Shown here: piece by piece, positions 1 through 8,234 of the stretch
How positions within the stretch are numbered: the stretch's first letter is position 1
How the letters are laid out: each line of letters starts with the position of its first letter
Origin: Shewanella atlantica
GTDB lineage: Bacteria > Pseudomonadota > Gammaproteobacteria > Enterobacterales > Shewanellaceae
Reading direction: 5' to 3'
Length of the DNA: 64,000 nucleotides
Assembly (NCBI RefSeq): GCF_003966265.1
Contig: NZ_RXNV01000003.1
Location: forward strand, 496,001 to 560,000
Notes under the pieces: generated by a model
The model's database searches: none
The model's input: only the letters and a program-made list of their open reading frames with translations
Told to the model about the DNA's origin: nothing
Made by a program: the position numbers and the translations under genes

Positions 1-1
1 G

Positions 2-1069
2 TGGCTGTTCACCAGAATTTTAGGTGCTGTGTTTATCTTACTGACATTTTCAGGTGTTGGTCCGGAAGCGATTCGCTCCGGAGATACCGGCGCACTGGTC
101 TTGAACGATCTACTTCCCGTGCTGTTTTGTGTGTTTATTTTCGCTGGAATGTTACTGCCACTACTGCTTAATTTTGGTTTGTTGGAGCTGTTCGGCACCA
201 TGCTAACCAAAATAATGAGGCCCGTATTCAATCTGCCGGGACGCAGTGCCATCGACTGTATGGCATCATGGCTTGGTGATGGTAGTGTAGGGATCTTAAT
301 GACGAGTAAGCAGTACGAATCTCGTTTCTATACTCAAAGAGAAGCTGCGGTTATCGGTACTACCTTCTCGGCTGTGTCTATTACCTTCTCTTTAGTGGTT
401 ATCTCGCAGGTCAAGTTAGAACACATGTTCGTCCCCTTCTACTTGACGGTTTGCCTGGCTGGTATTCTTGCCGCCATTATCGTTCCTAAACTGCCCCCCT
501 TGTGTTGGAAGAAAGACAATTATATAGACAACACACCAAGACATCCCGATGACGAAGTGATCCCTGCCGGACACGGTGTTTTCTCATGGGGACTCGATCA
601 GGCGCTCAACAAGGCATCGAAAGCAGGCGGGATCAAACATACGCTAACAGATGGCCTTAAAAATGTCATCGATATGGTATTTGGTGTCATCCCAGTTGTC
701 ATGGCCATAGGTACAGTTGCCTTGATCATCGCCGAATATACGCCGATATTTGATTACCTGGGTATGCCTTTCATCCCACTACTCGAGCTATTGCAAGTTC
801 CTGAGGCGGCAGAGGCATCAAAAACCATAGTGGTTGGTTTTGCTGATATGTTTATTCCTTCGATTCTGGCGAGTTCAATTGAGTCAGATATGACTCGTTT
901 TGTCATTGCGGCGATGTCAGTCACTCAACTTATCTACATGAGTGAAGTGGGTGCCCTGCTTCTTGGCAGTAAAATACCGGTCAATATTCTCGAGTTATTC
1001 GTCGTGTTTATTTTACGAACTCTGGTCACTTTACCTATCATTGCCGGTGTTGCTCATCTCATTTTCTAG
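2..1069 (+). CDS. YjiH-family nucleoside-recognition (Gate) membrane protein, 5' end missing
   Basis: The reading frame is open from base 2, so the gene begins upstream of the window; a GTG at 29 is probably internal. The visible 355 or so residues are strongly hydrophobic with about eight membrane segments. The stretch from GDGSVGILMTSKQYESRFYT through REAAVIGTTFSAVSITFSLV is the type of motif found in Gate-domain (nucleoside recognition) proteins such as E. coli YjiH/YjiG and SpmA/SpmB. The substrate is not established for this family; transport or gating of a small solute in the inner membrane is the usual inference. A strong terminator follows at once, so this is the last gene of its unit. 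Family call good, function open. Confidence 0.75.
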   Translation, partial: WLFTRILGAVFILLTFSGVGPEAIRSGDTGALVLNDLLPVLFCVFIFAGMLLPLLLNFGLLELFGTMLTKIMRPVFNLPGRSAIDCMASWLGDGSVGILMTSKQYESRFYTQREAAVIGTTFSAVSITFSLVVISQVKLEHMFVPFYLTVCLAGILAAIIVPKLPPLCWKKDNYIDNTPRHPDDEVIPAGHGVFSWGLDQALNKASKAGGIKHTLTDGLKNVIDMVFGVIPVVMAIGTVALIIAEYTPIFDYLGMPFIPLLELLQVPEAAEASKTIVVGFADMFIPSILASSIESDMTRFVIAAMSVTQLIYMSEVGALLLGSKIPVNILELFVVFILRTLVTLPIIAGVAHLIF

Positions 1070-1085
1070 ATAGAAAGTTCCGAAT

Positions 1086-1114
1086 AAAAGAGTGGCTTTG
1101 CCACTCTTTTTTTT
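1086..1114 (+). terminator. Rho-independent terminator after the YjiH-like gene
   Basis: AAAAGAGTGGC, a short loop, GCCACTC and eight T residues form a classic intrinsic terminator 16 bases after the stop codon. Confidence 0.9.
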
Positions 1115-1201
1115 ATCCAATCACTTCGCCTCGCACTTTTACGATTTACTTCTAAACTTAAAGACTTAACAGACACAAATAATTAAAGAAAACTCAGCCA
1201 A

Positions 1202-4200
1202 ATGAGAATCCACATCTTCATTTTGATATGGCTATTAGGGTGTTTGCCTCTCACTATGGCCAAACAGCCGAACTTCGACTTCTATGAAGCCGAAGATGGC
1301 CTGTCTATGAATACTGTCAACGACATAGTAACCGATAATGATGGATTTCTCTGGGCCGCGACTCAGGCTGGCCTCAATCGTTTCGACGGTAAAAAATTCA
1401 AAGTTTATAACGTCAGCAATAACCAATATGGACCAAGTGGAAAACACATCACCCGGCTGTTTTATGGACGAAAAAAGCAACTTTGGTTGCTGACAAAAAA
1501 TGATGGAATAAACCAATATCATCCAGCTCACGATACCTTTAGCGCCTACAATCATTTAAACAGCCCGCTACCCGACACAGAGTTTACCGATCTCAGCCAA
1601 GACAGCGATGGCAATATATGGCTGGCAACAAAAGCCGATGGCCTTATTCATTACTCACCAACAGATAATAAAATTATTAATCGGTTTACCGATAACTCTC
1701 AAGAAAACGTTCAAGAAAAGAGCCAAACAAACAAGCTTATCAGTAATGGGATCACCCGGCTTTTTACCGATAAATTCGAGCGCCTATGGATAATATCGGA
1801 CAGAGGTCTCTCATTGATGACCTCAGAATTAACCCTCACTCACTTTCCTCACGACAACACCTTAATCAAGGAGGAGATCACCAGCGTTGAAAGCGGACAG
1901 AGTAACACCCTCTGGATCGGGACCAAGAGTAAGGGGTTATTTTTATTAGATATCCACACTAGTAGTTTCAAGCGCATCGACACTGCAATTGGACTCGAAG
2001 GCAACCGAATAACCAGTTTAAAAAAAGACAGACTTGGTAAGCTCTGGATAGGATTAGAGAAAAAGGGGCTAGCAAGATACTCTCCCCAACATAAGACTAT
2101 CGAGTTTTTCTCCGGTGCGGCTAAAAACCGCCAACAACTCAACAGCTCTCTGGTCACCTCTATGACCATAGACAGCGATCATCAACTGTGGATTGGCACT
2201 AAGGGGGGCGGGCTCAATAAAACCTTTCTGGATGCCGAAACTTTTGGTCATATGCACCCACAGAGTTTTGCCGATAACCACCTTAAGAACGGCAATGTCA
2301 GAAGCATATTCAGGGATCATCGACAGCAGCTTTGGGTAGGCACGGCCAAGGGGATATATCGGGCGCTGGAGAATAAAAATAATCAGATTATCGGCTTTAA
2401 ACCTTTCATGGTACCGGGTTCCAGACTATCTCAGAGCTTTATCAGCTTCATGAGGGAGGACAAACAAAATCAGTTTTGGGTAGGCACACGAGGGGAAGGC
2501 TTGTTTATCTTCACTGCGGATAAACAGAGTTACATTCACTATAAACACAACCCAGCCAACAGCAATGGCTTACCCAGTGATCTTCTATTTAGCCTCTACT
2601 TCGACCGCGACAACAGTGCCTGGATAACGACTATGGATGCCGGCGTCGCAAAATATATCAGCGAAGCCAGAGGGTTCTCTCATTTTCGACATGACAAAAA
2701 CAATGCTGACTCATTAGCAAGCAACGAAATAACTAACTTAATTCAAGACAAGGAAGGAAACTATTGGTTCACCTCCTACAACGCAGGGCTAACCCGATTA
2801 TCCGTCGATGGGACCTTTACCCGCTTCAACACAGACACCCTGACAGGCTTTCCCGATGATCAGCTGATGTCTGTCTTCGTGGGAAAAAATGACACCTTAT
2901 GGTTAGGTTCAAGTAATGGCATCTTCTCATTCAATTCCCGCACCCATGACACCCAACTCTTTAATACAGACAAGGGGCTCATCGGAAATCTCGCTTATCT
3001 GACTCTGATGGATAACAAACAAAACCTCTGGGTAGGTACGGCATCGGGCCTTAGTATGTTTAACACCCATGATTTTAGTGTTAAAAACTACACGAACATC
3101 GATGGACTTCAGGATAATGAATTTAATTTTGGAGCAGGTTTTATCGATGACGATAACCGCATCTACCTCGGTGGAATTAATGGTTTTAACCAATTCAGGC
3201 CAAACCAACTTCCCACACTGCACCCTCCCAGAGAGCCAAGAATTGATACCATATCGATTCTGAATAAAGACCAATCTAGTGAAATGCGGCATATAGACAG
3301 GTCAATACCTGAAGAGAGCCAACTTTCATTATCCCATCACGATGATATTTTCTCTCTCTATTATCTTAGTCCTGAGCTACATAGAGCCAATCGATTAACC
3401 TATGAATACAAAATGATAGGTTTGCATGATAAATGGATATCTGGCCATCCGGATCAAGTCGCCCGCTTCACGGGGATAGCATCGGGAAACTACACTTTTC
3501 TCTTAAGAGCCAAAGATATTAACGGGCAATACAGCCCGGTCAGACAGCTGGATATTCAAATACTTCCCACGCCCTGGCTTTCCTGGTGGGCTTACTGCCT
3601 ATACATCACGGGAGTCATATCCTTATTGTTTTTGTTACTCTACTCTAAGTCGAAAAAATACCTTCAACAGAGTCGGTTACTTACAGAAATAGAGAAGAGT
3701 GAGCAGAGGCTTCAGCTGGCTTTATGGGGAAGCGGTGATGAATTTTGGGACTGGGATATCGATAACCGGGAGGTGATACGTAGTAATACCTTTCTGAAGT
3801 ATCCCGATACTGAGACTCATCTGGATGACACTATGAAGCAATGTATTCATCCTGACGATTACGATGAAATTGCAGCAGAAATTGACCACTGCATGAATCG
3901 AGGCCAAGATAAATTTAAGTTGATGTACCGGTCGATACTGGGGGACGGAACCTGGTTATGGGTGCTGAACAGAGGCCAGGTGATCACCAGAGATCAGCTA
4001 GGTCAACCCACACGAATTGCCGGTACGATTAAAAACATTCAGGCTCAAAAAGATAATGAAGCTAGTTTAACAGCGCTAAATCTTGACTTAGAGGCCAGAG
4101 TGCAAGGAAGAACGAGTGAGCTTCAACATAAAAACGATGAACTGAAAGAGACACTCGAAGAGCTAAAGCAGACGCAAAGTGAACTGCTCGATAAAGAGAA

Positions 4201-4942
4201 GATGGCCACACTCGGTGGACTGGTCGCCAGCATCACACATGAAGTCAACACTCCTATCGGTATCAGTGTCACCGCTGCTTCACACCTTCAGACAAGTGTG
4301 CAGCTTTTTAATAAACATTACGCCGATGGCGAGGTGTCCCATGAAGATTTTGAAGAGTATCAAACTGAGGTTCATGATTGCTCAAAGTTAATACTCACCA
4401 ACCTGGAGCGTGCATCCAAACTGATTAAGAGCTTCAAGCAGGTATCGGTCGACCAATCCCATGAAGAGATCCGGGAGTTTAACCTCAAGACCTATTTAGA
4501 TGAGATATTTCTCTCCCTCAACCCTATGCTTTCCCGTACCGTGCATGAGTATGAATACACCTGTCCGGATGACCTTTTCATCAAGAGTAATCCGGGGGCC
4601 TTCTATCAAATAGTCAGTAATCTATTCAATAACTCCGTCATTCACGCATTCCACGATGGACACTCGGGCCACTTATCCCTACACATAATCAAGACAGATC
4701 ATGGTGTCGACTTGACCTATCGGGATGACGGTTGTGGAATACCCACACAGGTTCAAGACAAAATATTTGACCCCTTCTTTACCACTAAGCGGGGTAAAGG
4801 AGGCAGTGGCTTAGGCATGAACATAGTCTATAACTTAGTGACGCAGATGTTAGGAGGTGAAATAACCTTACACTCAGAAAAGGATAAAGGATGTCAATTC
4901 ACTATCTCCCTTCCTAAAAGCATTTTAGTTAATTCAAAATAA
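1202..4942 (+). CDS. beta-propeller sensor histidine kinase (Reg_prop / Y_Y_Y / PAS / HisKA / HATPase)
   Basis: A 1246-residue membrane sensor. An N-terminal signal peptide (residues 1-20, ending LPLTMA) precedes about 12-14 repeats of the two-component-regulator propeller type (recurring LWIGT.GGL motifs, residues 25-680), then a Y_Y_Y domain (about 690-785), one membrane helix (about 793-815, SWWAYCLYITGVISLLFLLL), a PAS fold (about 835-950), a coiled coil (about 960-1000) and the kinase core. The H-box is SITHEVNTP with His1013; the N-box (NLFNNSVIHAF), G1 (DDGCGIP) and G2 (GKGGSGLGMNI) are intact. Unlike many propeller sensors it has no receiver or DNA-binding domain, so it needs a separate response regulator; none is adjacent. 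Such propellers often sense polysaccharide fragments, but the ligand cannot be read here. Confidence 0.88.
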   Translation: MRIHIFILIWLLGCLPLTMAKQPNFDFYEAEDGLSMNTVNDIVTDNDGFLWAATQAGLNRFDGKKFKVYNVSNNQYGPSGKHITRLFYGRKKQLWLLTKNDGINQYHPAHDTFSAYNHLNSPLPDTEFTDLSQDSDGNIWLATKADGLIHYSPTDNKIINRFTDNSQENVQEKSQTNKLISNGITRLFTDKFERLWIISDRGLSLMTSELTLTHFPHDNTLIKEEITSVESGQSNTLWIGTKSKGLFLLDIHTSSFKRIDTAIGLEGNRITSLKKDRLGKLWIGLEKKGLARYSPQHKTIEFFSGAAKNRQQLNSSLVTSMTIDSDHQLWIGTKGGGLNKTFLDAETFGHMHPQSFADNHLKNGNVRSIFRDHRQQLWVGTAKGIYRALENKNNQIIGFKPFMVPGSRLSQSFISFMREDKQNQFWVGTRGEGLFIFTADKQSYIHYKHNPANSNGLPSDLLFSLYFDRDNSAWITTMDAGVAKYISEARGFSHFRHDKNNADSLASNEITNLIQDKEGNYWFTSYNAGLTRLSVDGTFTRFNTDTLTGFPDDQLMSVFVGKNDTLWLGSSNGIFSFNSRTHDTQLFNTDKGLIGNLAYLTLMDNKQNLWVGTASGLSMFNTHDFSVKNYTNIDGLQDNEFNFGAGFIDDDNRIYLGGINGFNQFRPNQLPTLHPPREPRIDTISILNKDQSSEMRHIDRSIPEESQLSLSHHDDIFSLYYLSPELHRANRLTYEYKMIGLHDKWISGHPDQVARFTGIASGNYTFLLRAKDINGQYSPVRQLDIQILPTPWLSWWAYCLYITGVISLLFLLLYSKSKKYLQQSRLLTEIEKSEQRLQLALWGSGDEFWDWDIDNREVIRSNTFLKYPDTETHLDDTMKQCIHPDDYDEIAAEIDHCMNRGQDKFKLMYRSILGDGTWLWVLNRGQVITRDQLGQPTRIAGTIKNIQAQKDNEASLTALNLDLEARVQGRTSELQHKNDELKETLEELKQTQSELLDKEKMATLGGLVASITHEVNTPIGISVTAASHLQTSVQLFNKHYADGEVSHEDFEEYQTEVHDCSKLILTNLERASKLIKSFKQVSVDQSHEEIREFNLKTYLDEIFLSLNPMLSRTVHEYEYTCPDDLFIKSNPGAFYQIVSNLFNNSVIHAFHDGHSGHLSLHIIKTDHGVDLTYRDDGCGIPTQVQDKIFDPFFTTKRGKGGSGLGMNIVYNLVTQMLGGEITLHSEKDKGCQFTISLPKSILVNSK

Positions 4943-5008
4943 TTCTCTTTTCAACCACTCTTGATTACTGGTATAAATATGTACAATACGGATTATTATT
5001 CTTTTGCT

Positions 5009-5036
5009 ATGAACCGTTTATGAAACGTTTATGAAA
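5009..5036 (+). promoter_or_regulatory. three direct repeats TATGAA at 11-bp period upstream of the CBS gene
   Basis: TATGAA occurs three times, separated by CCGTT and ACGTT, ending about 15 bases before the CBS-protein start codon. On the other strand this reads as three TTCATA hexamers. TTCATA is the half-site of the Shewanella TorR operator (TTCATA-N4-TTCATA), but the spacing here is 5, so TorR control is only a possibility. The array could also overlap the ribosome-binding region and act as a translational element. Confidence 0.4.
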
Positions 5037-5050
5037 GGAAGGAGCCTGGT

Positions 5051-5455
5051 ATGAAGAGAAAAATATCGGAAATAATGAGCACCCGAGTCGTCACCATAGA
5101 GATGGATGACAGACTATCTGTTGCTAAAGAGATATTTGAAAATGCCCCCTTTCACCATCTACTCGTTATCGAAGACGATGAACTGCAAGGCGTCCTGTCC
5201 GAACGTGACTATTTACGAGCCTTGAGTCCCAACATTGGCAATATCAATGAAACGGAGCGAGATAGTGAGACTCTGCAGAGAAGGGCCCATCAAGTGATGT
5301 CGAGAAACCCTGTCACGATTGCGCCACATAAAACACTGAAAGAGGCCAGTCGACTGATGCTTGAGCACGATATAGGCTCTCTCCCCGTCTTGAAACGAGG
5401 AGAGATAGTGGGGATCATCACCTGGAAGGATCTATTAAGGGCCTATTCACATTAA
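5051..5455 (+). CDS. tandem CBS-domain protein
   Basis: A 134-residue cytosolic protein made only of two CBS motifs: CBS1 about residues 6-60 (IMSTRVVTIEMDDRLSVA to GVLSERDYLRAL) and CBS2 about 80-132 (VMSRNPVTIAPHKTLKEA to VGIITWKDLLRAY). Stand-alone CBS pairs bind adenosyl nucleotides and act as energy or ligand sensors for a partner protein; the partner is unknown here. The ribosome site AGGAG lies seven bases before the ATG. It follows the propeller kinase on the same strand after a 108-base gap and has its own upstream repeats. The next gene converges on it with a 26-base gap. Confidence 0.85.
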   Translation: MKRKISEIMSTRVVTIEMDDRLSVAKEIFENAPFHHLLVIEDDELQGVLSERDYLRALSPNIGNINETERDSETLQRRAHQVMSRNPVTIAPHKTLKEASRLMLEHDIGSLPVLKRGEIVGIITWKDLLRAYSH

Positions 5456-5481
5456 GCATGTGTCAAGGCCCTCAGCTTCCG

Positions 5482-6927
5482 TTAGATAGCCCAACCACCC
5501 ATATAGAAGACGACAAGCCCTAAGGTTATCGCTACCACACCCGGCTTTAATGCTCGCCATTCACCACTGGCGAGACGCCCGATGACTAACGTCACGAAGC
5601 CCAGCATAATACCGGTGACAATATTACAGCTTAAGATGATAAAGACCGCACAGGTAAGTCCAGCCATAGCATCAATTTTGTCATCAAAGTCCAGCTTGGT
5701 CACATTGCTGAGCATCAATAATCCGACATACATCAAGGCTGGCGCAGTGGCATAGGCCGGCACTAAATAACTTAAAGGTGCCAAAAACATCATCAGCAGA
5801 AACAGGATGCCAACGATTGTCGCTGTCAGGCCCGTTTTACCACCGGCCGCAGTACCCGCAGCAGATTCTATATATACGGCGGCAGGAGCACCACCGACGG
5901 CACCGGCAACGATACTACTGACAGAGTCAGAGGTCAGTGCTTTACCTCCACCAACAATATTATCTTTCTCGTCCAATAGTTCAGCTTGTCCGGCGACCGC
6001 GCGAATCGTGCCGGTGGCATCGAATATCGCGGTCATCACGAGTGCAAGCACTATCGGGAGAACGACAGGGTTCAACGCCCCCATAATATCCAACTGACCG
6101 ATAAGTGATTGCTCAGACATTAGATTTGGCCAGGCAAAAAGACCTTGATATTGAACCGAAGGATCAAATATCAAACCAAACACAGACAGGGCTATGATAA
6201 CCAGTAAAATGCCACCGGGAACACCGCGGCGCTCCAGGCCGATAGTCGCAGCTAAGCCGACAATCGTCGCGATAACAGGAAGACTATGAATATCACCCAG
6301 CTTTACCGGTAATCCCGCATCGTTGGCCACAATCAACTGCACACTATTAGTGGCAATCAACAATAAAAACAAGCCTATACCTATGCCCGTACCGTGAGCG
6401 ATACCCTTAGGCAAGTTTGTCAGTACCCACTGACGAATGCCGGTAACACTGACTAAGGTGAATACAATTCCCATCAGGAAGATGGCACCAAGGGTGACAG
6501 GAATGGAGATCCCCTGCCCCAATACCATACTGAATGCGGTAAATGCCGTGAGTGAAATGGCACAACCAATGGCCATAGGTAAATTAGCCCACAAGCCCAT
6601 TAACAGAGAGCCGAAAGAGGCGATTAAACAGGTCGCAATAAACACGGCCCCGGGGTCGAAACCTGCGGCACCCAACATATTAGGTACCACTATGACCGAA
6701 TAGACCATAGCGAGGAACGTAGTTAAACCGGCTATCACTTCACACTTTATGGTGCTGCCACGCTGTGAGACTTTGAAATATCGGTCTAACACTGAAGTCG
6801 GCGCCGAGCCGGCAACTGATTGAGCAGTAGAGGGTTGAGCTGTTGATTCTTGAACTGTAGATTCTTGAGCTGTAGATTCTTGGGCTGTAGATAGTACTGG
6901 GGTAGGGCTTGTCTGTTCAGACTGCAT
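5482..6927 (-). CDS. NCS2-family purine/nucleobase permease (AzgA-like)
   Basis: An inner-membrane nucleobase symporter of about 481 residues with 12 or more membrane helices. From [18 protein letters not shown] onward it follows the AzgA/AdeP branch of NCS2 ([20 protein letters not shown], then [17 protein letters not shown]). Where characterised hypoxanthine and adenine permeases have GMGLNAFF, this protein has [11 protein letters not shown], so its substrate may differ. I place the start at the ATG at 6927 (AAGG nine bases upstream) rather than at the longer frame beginning at 7050, because the latter would overrun the structured leader. Residues 12-35 are an unusual QESTA-type pentapeptide repeat encoded by 15-bp tandem repeats. 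Purine transport is well supported; the exact base is not. Confidence 0.85.
   Translation of the reverse strand: MQSEQTSPTPVLSTAQESTAQESTVQESTAQPSTAQSVAGSAPTSVLDRYFKVSQRGSTIKCEVIAGLTTFLAMVYSVIVVPNMLGAAGFDPGAVFIATCLIASFGSLLMGLWANLPMAIGCAISLTAFTAFSMVLGQGISIPVTLGAIFLMGIVFTLVSVTGIRQWVLTNLPKGIAHGTGIGIGLFLLLIATNSVQLIVANDAGLPVKLGDIHSLPVIATIVGLAATIGLERRGVPGGILLVIIALSVFGLIFDPSVQYQGLFAWPNLMSEQSLIGQLDIMGALNPVVLPIVLALVMTAIFDATGTIRAVAGQAELLDEKDNIVGGGKALTSDSVSSIVAGAVGGAPAAVYIESAAGTAAGGKTGLTATIVGILFLLMMFLAPLSYLVPAYATAPALMYVGLLMLSNVTKLDFDDKIDAMAGLTCAVFIILSCNIVTGIMLGFVTLVIGRLASGEWRALKPGVVAITLGLVVFYMGGWAI
6840..6888 (-). repeat. 15-bp tandem repeats encoding QESTA-like N-terminal repeats
   Basis: Three or so near-identical 15-bp units (TGATTCTTGAACTGT type) encode [19 protein letters not shown] ahead of the first membrane helix of the NCS2 permease. 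The unit is a multiple of three, so copy-number change would keep the frame. Confidence 0.75.
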
Positions 6928-6936
6928 AATATTATA

Positions 6937-7046
6937 CCTTATTGATCTCTTAAATTTTGGAAGGCTATGGCAGGTGAGAGCCCCGCAAAAAGCGGGTGAG
7001 AGATCCACTAATACTTTTCTGTATTTATAGTGACCTGCAAGTTTTA
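6937..7046 (-). promoter_or_regulatory. structured leader, candidate purine/xanthine-type riboswitch
   Basis: The leader of the permease mRNA folds as a three-way junction. P1 pairs 7033-7038 with 6970-6975 (GCAGGU/ACCUGC). P2 is CACUA/UAGUG plus AUAC/GUAU (7006-7032). P3 is CCCGC/GCGGG (6982-6996). The junction strands carry a repeated UCUC motif. The joining strand GAUCUCU (6998-7005) is also perfectly complementary to AGAGAUC at 6944-6951, which ends three bases before the AAGG ribosome site. That gives an obvious alternative fold that could control translation. NMT1 (xanthine-I) riboswitches are known to precede NCS2 transporters in Proteobacteria, so that is the first class to test; I could not check the consensus. 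It does not fit the classic purine aptamer. Confidence 0.6.
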
Positions 7047-7052
7047 ACACTA

Positions 7053-7080
7053 TTTTTAAACACGAGTCGATTTAACTCAA
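7053..7080 (-). promoter_or_regulatory. putative sigma-70 promoter of the NCS2 permease
   Basis: On the minus strand TTGAGT (7075-7080) and TAAAAA (7053-7058) are separated by 16 bases. This would start transcription near 7046, just ahead of the folded leader. Seen by eye only. Confidence 0.45.
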
Positions 7081-7090
7081 ATAGTATATA

Positions 7091-7110
7091 CACAATCGTT
7101 TTGCAACGAT
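7091..7110 (-). promoter_or_regulatory. possible PurR-like operator or inverted repeat
   Basis: CACAATCGTTTTGCAA contains the PurR core pattern CAANCGNTT (7093-7101). The flank also forms the inverted repeat ATCGTT-TTGC-AACGAT. It lies just upstream of the permease promoter, where a purine repressor site would make sense, but the outer PurR positions do not match well. Confidence 0.3.
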
Positions 7111-7326
7111 CGCCTTAACACTCCTGGTTTGAAACCTAGAGTGCTAACGGTATGAAACGATGCCAATAGTTTCATTCCATCAGGATTGATATTTCCTTCC
7201 ATCAAGAACAGATTATCCACTGACAACACAGCCTTTGTTGGCGGCGGATTCTACAGCAATAGTGAGATAGCACAAAGAGGATTGAGAACAAACTGTGATT
7301 TAAACAATTAATTTGCGGTGAATTTT

Positions 7327-7785
7327 TTAATCGGTAAATGAACTCAATAGTTTTGATATCTGTTGCTCGTTAAGACCAGTGATCACCATGTTTGCCCCTA
7401 AGCCCATCTGAATGGTTAATCACTTTCTCATCAAGCATGATAAGCATACGTTGACCAATATGATGGCTGGTGGCCGCAAAGAGCTTCTCGCCACCAGCAG
7501 GCGTTAATTGCAGATGCAGACTAGTCGGGCTATGGGGCTCAACAGAAGCGATATCTTCGTTGCTAATAATTGCCGGTCGCAGTAACTGCAGGGATTGACC
7601 CATGTAGCTCACCGTGTTTAACACACGTTCGTCTTTTTTGTCTGTTACCAGGTAGAAGGCTAGCTGAGCCTCCTCTGTCTGAGAATGATTTTGCGTGTCC
7701 TCCCCTCCTTTGTGAATGCTACAAGCCGTATTGATAAAGAGAGAGAGAGCAATAAGGTAAGCCAGATGGTAGAAAAACCTTTCAT
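7327..7785 (-). pseudogene. frameshifted lipoprotein-like gene with a SecD P1-head-type domain
   Basis: Three frame segments join into one recognisable protein. The best start is ATG 7785 (GGGA eight bases upstream), giving the signal sequence MKGFSTIWLTLLLSLSL. This frame is left at a (CT)6 run (7738-7749). The middle frame then reads FINTACSIHKGG through LHLQLTPAGGEKLFAATSHH to MLIMLDEKVIN, which resembles the SecD/SecDF periplasmic head. After about 7415 a second shift is needed to reach IQMGLGANMVITGLNEQQIS and its proper end KLLSSFTD at 7327. Removing one CT unit and correcting one base near 7413 would give about 150 residues of lipoprotein-like protein. The two breaks suggest a decayed gene or sequence errors. 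The longest single open frame (7370-7849) lacks the true C-terminus. Confidence 0.65.
7738..7749 (-). repeat. (CT)6 dinucleotide run inside a signal peptide
   Basis: Six CT units on the coding strand lie exactly where the signal-peptide frame must switch to the domain frame. Five units would put MKGFSTIWLTLLLSLFINTACS in one frame. This could be a phase-variable tract or simple decay. Confidence 0.6.
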
Positions 7786-7896
7786 AAATGTCCCAAAAAA
7801 CCGATTTAAACAGGAATATAAAAGATAACCTCTTCGGCTCACTGCCCATACAGCTATCATAGAATCCGCAACAAACTCCTCCCCCCTTTCGTCTTA

Positions 7897-7912
7897 TTCA
7901 TATTTTTTCACA
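7897..7912 (+). promoter_or_regulatory. TorR operator upstream of torECAD
   Basis: TTCATA-TTTT-TTCACA matches the Shewanella TorR direct repeat TTCATA-N4-TTCATA with a single mismatch and exact spacing. It is about 110 bases before torE. Further single half-sites follow (CATTCATTG at 7926-7934 and ATTCACAA at 7949-7956). A plausible -10 (TATATT) is at 7965-7970. Phosphorylated TorR is expected to activate from here. Confidence 0.75.
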
Positions 7913-8008
7913 ATTTAACTAAAACCATTCATTGCAGGCATTACAGCTATTCACAATCATACTCTATATTAGATATATCAGAGATAAGATCATCAAAGAG
8001 AGTCCGTT

Positions 8009-8179
8009 ATGGCACAACAAGAAGCCTCAGAATCAGCAAAACAAGTGAAATCGAAAGAGCTTAAGGCCCTTAGTTTCATCATATTCCTGCTTTTCCCAAT
8101 CCTTACCATCACAGGTATTAGTGCCTACGGATTTATTATCTGGATGATCCAGGCATTTGGTGGCGTCGTCGCCCATTAA
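8009..8179 (+). CDS. torE: TorE/NapE-family small membrane subunit
   Basis: A 56-residue protein. A charged N-terminus (QVKSKELKALS) is followed by one long hydrophobic helix (FIIFLLFPILTITGISAYGF). This is the NapE/TorE pattern. Its place as first gene before torC, 55 bases upstream, matches the Shewanella torECAD operon. It sits in the inner membrane; its exact role in TMAO respiration is not settled. The ATG at 8009 gives the only sensible start, and the TorR operator lies about 100 bases upstream. Confidence 0.88.
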   Translation: MAQQEASESAKQVKSKELKALSFIIFLLFPILTITGISAYGFIIWMIQAFGGVVAH

Positions 8180-8234
8180 CTTTCCCTGACACGTTCAGTC
8201 AAAAACAAATTTAAGATTTATAAAGGATGCTGTT

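Noticed and set aside
1202..4942. Hybrid kinase with AraC output, as common for propeller sensors
   Set aside because: The protein ends after the HATPase domain; no receiver or DNA-binding part is present.
6928..7050. Longer NCS2 permease start at 7050
   Set aside because: It would translate the folded leader and has no ribosome site; the ATG at 6927 has one.
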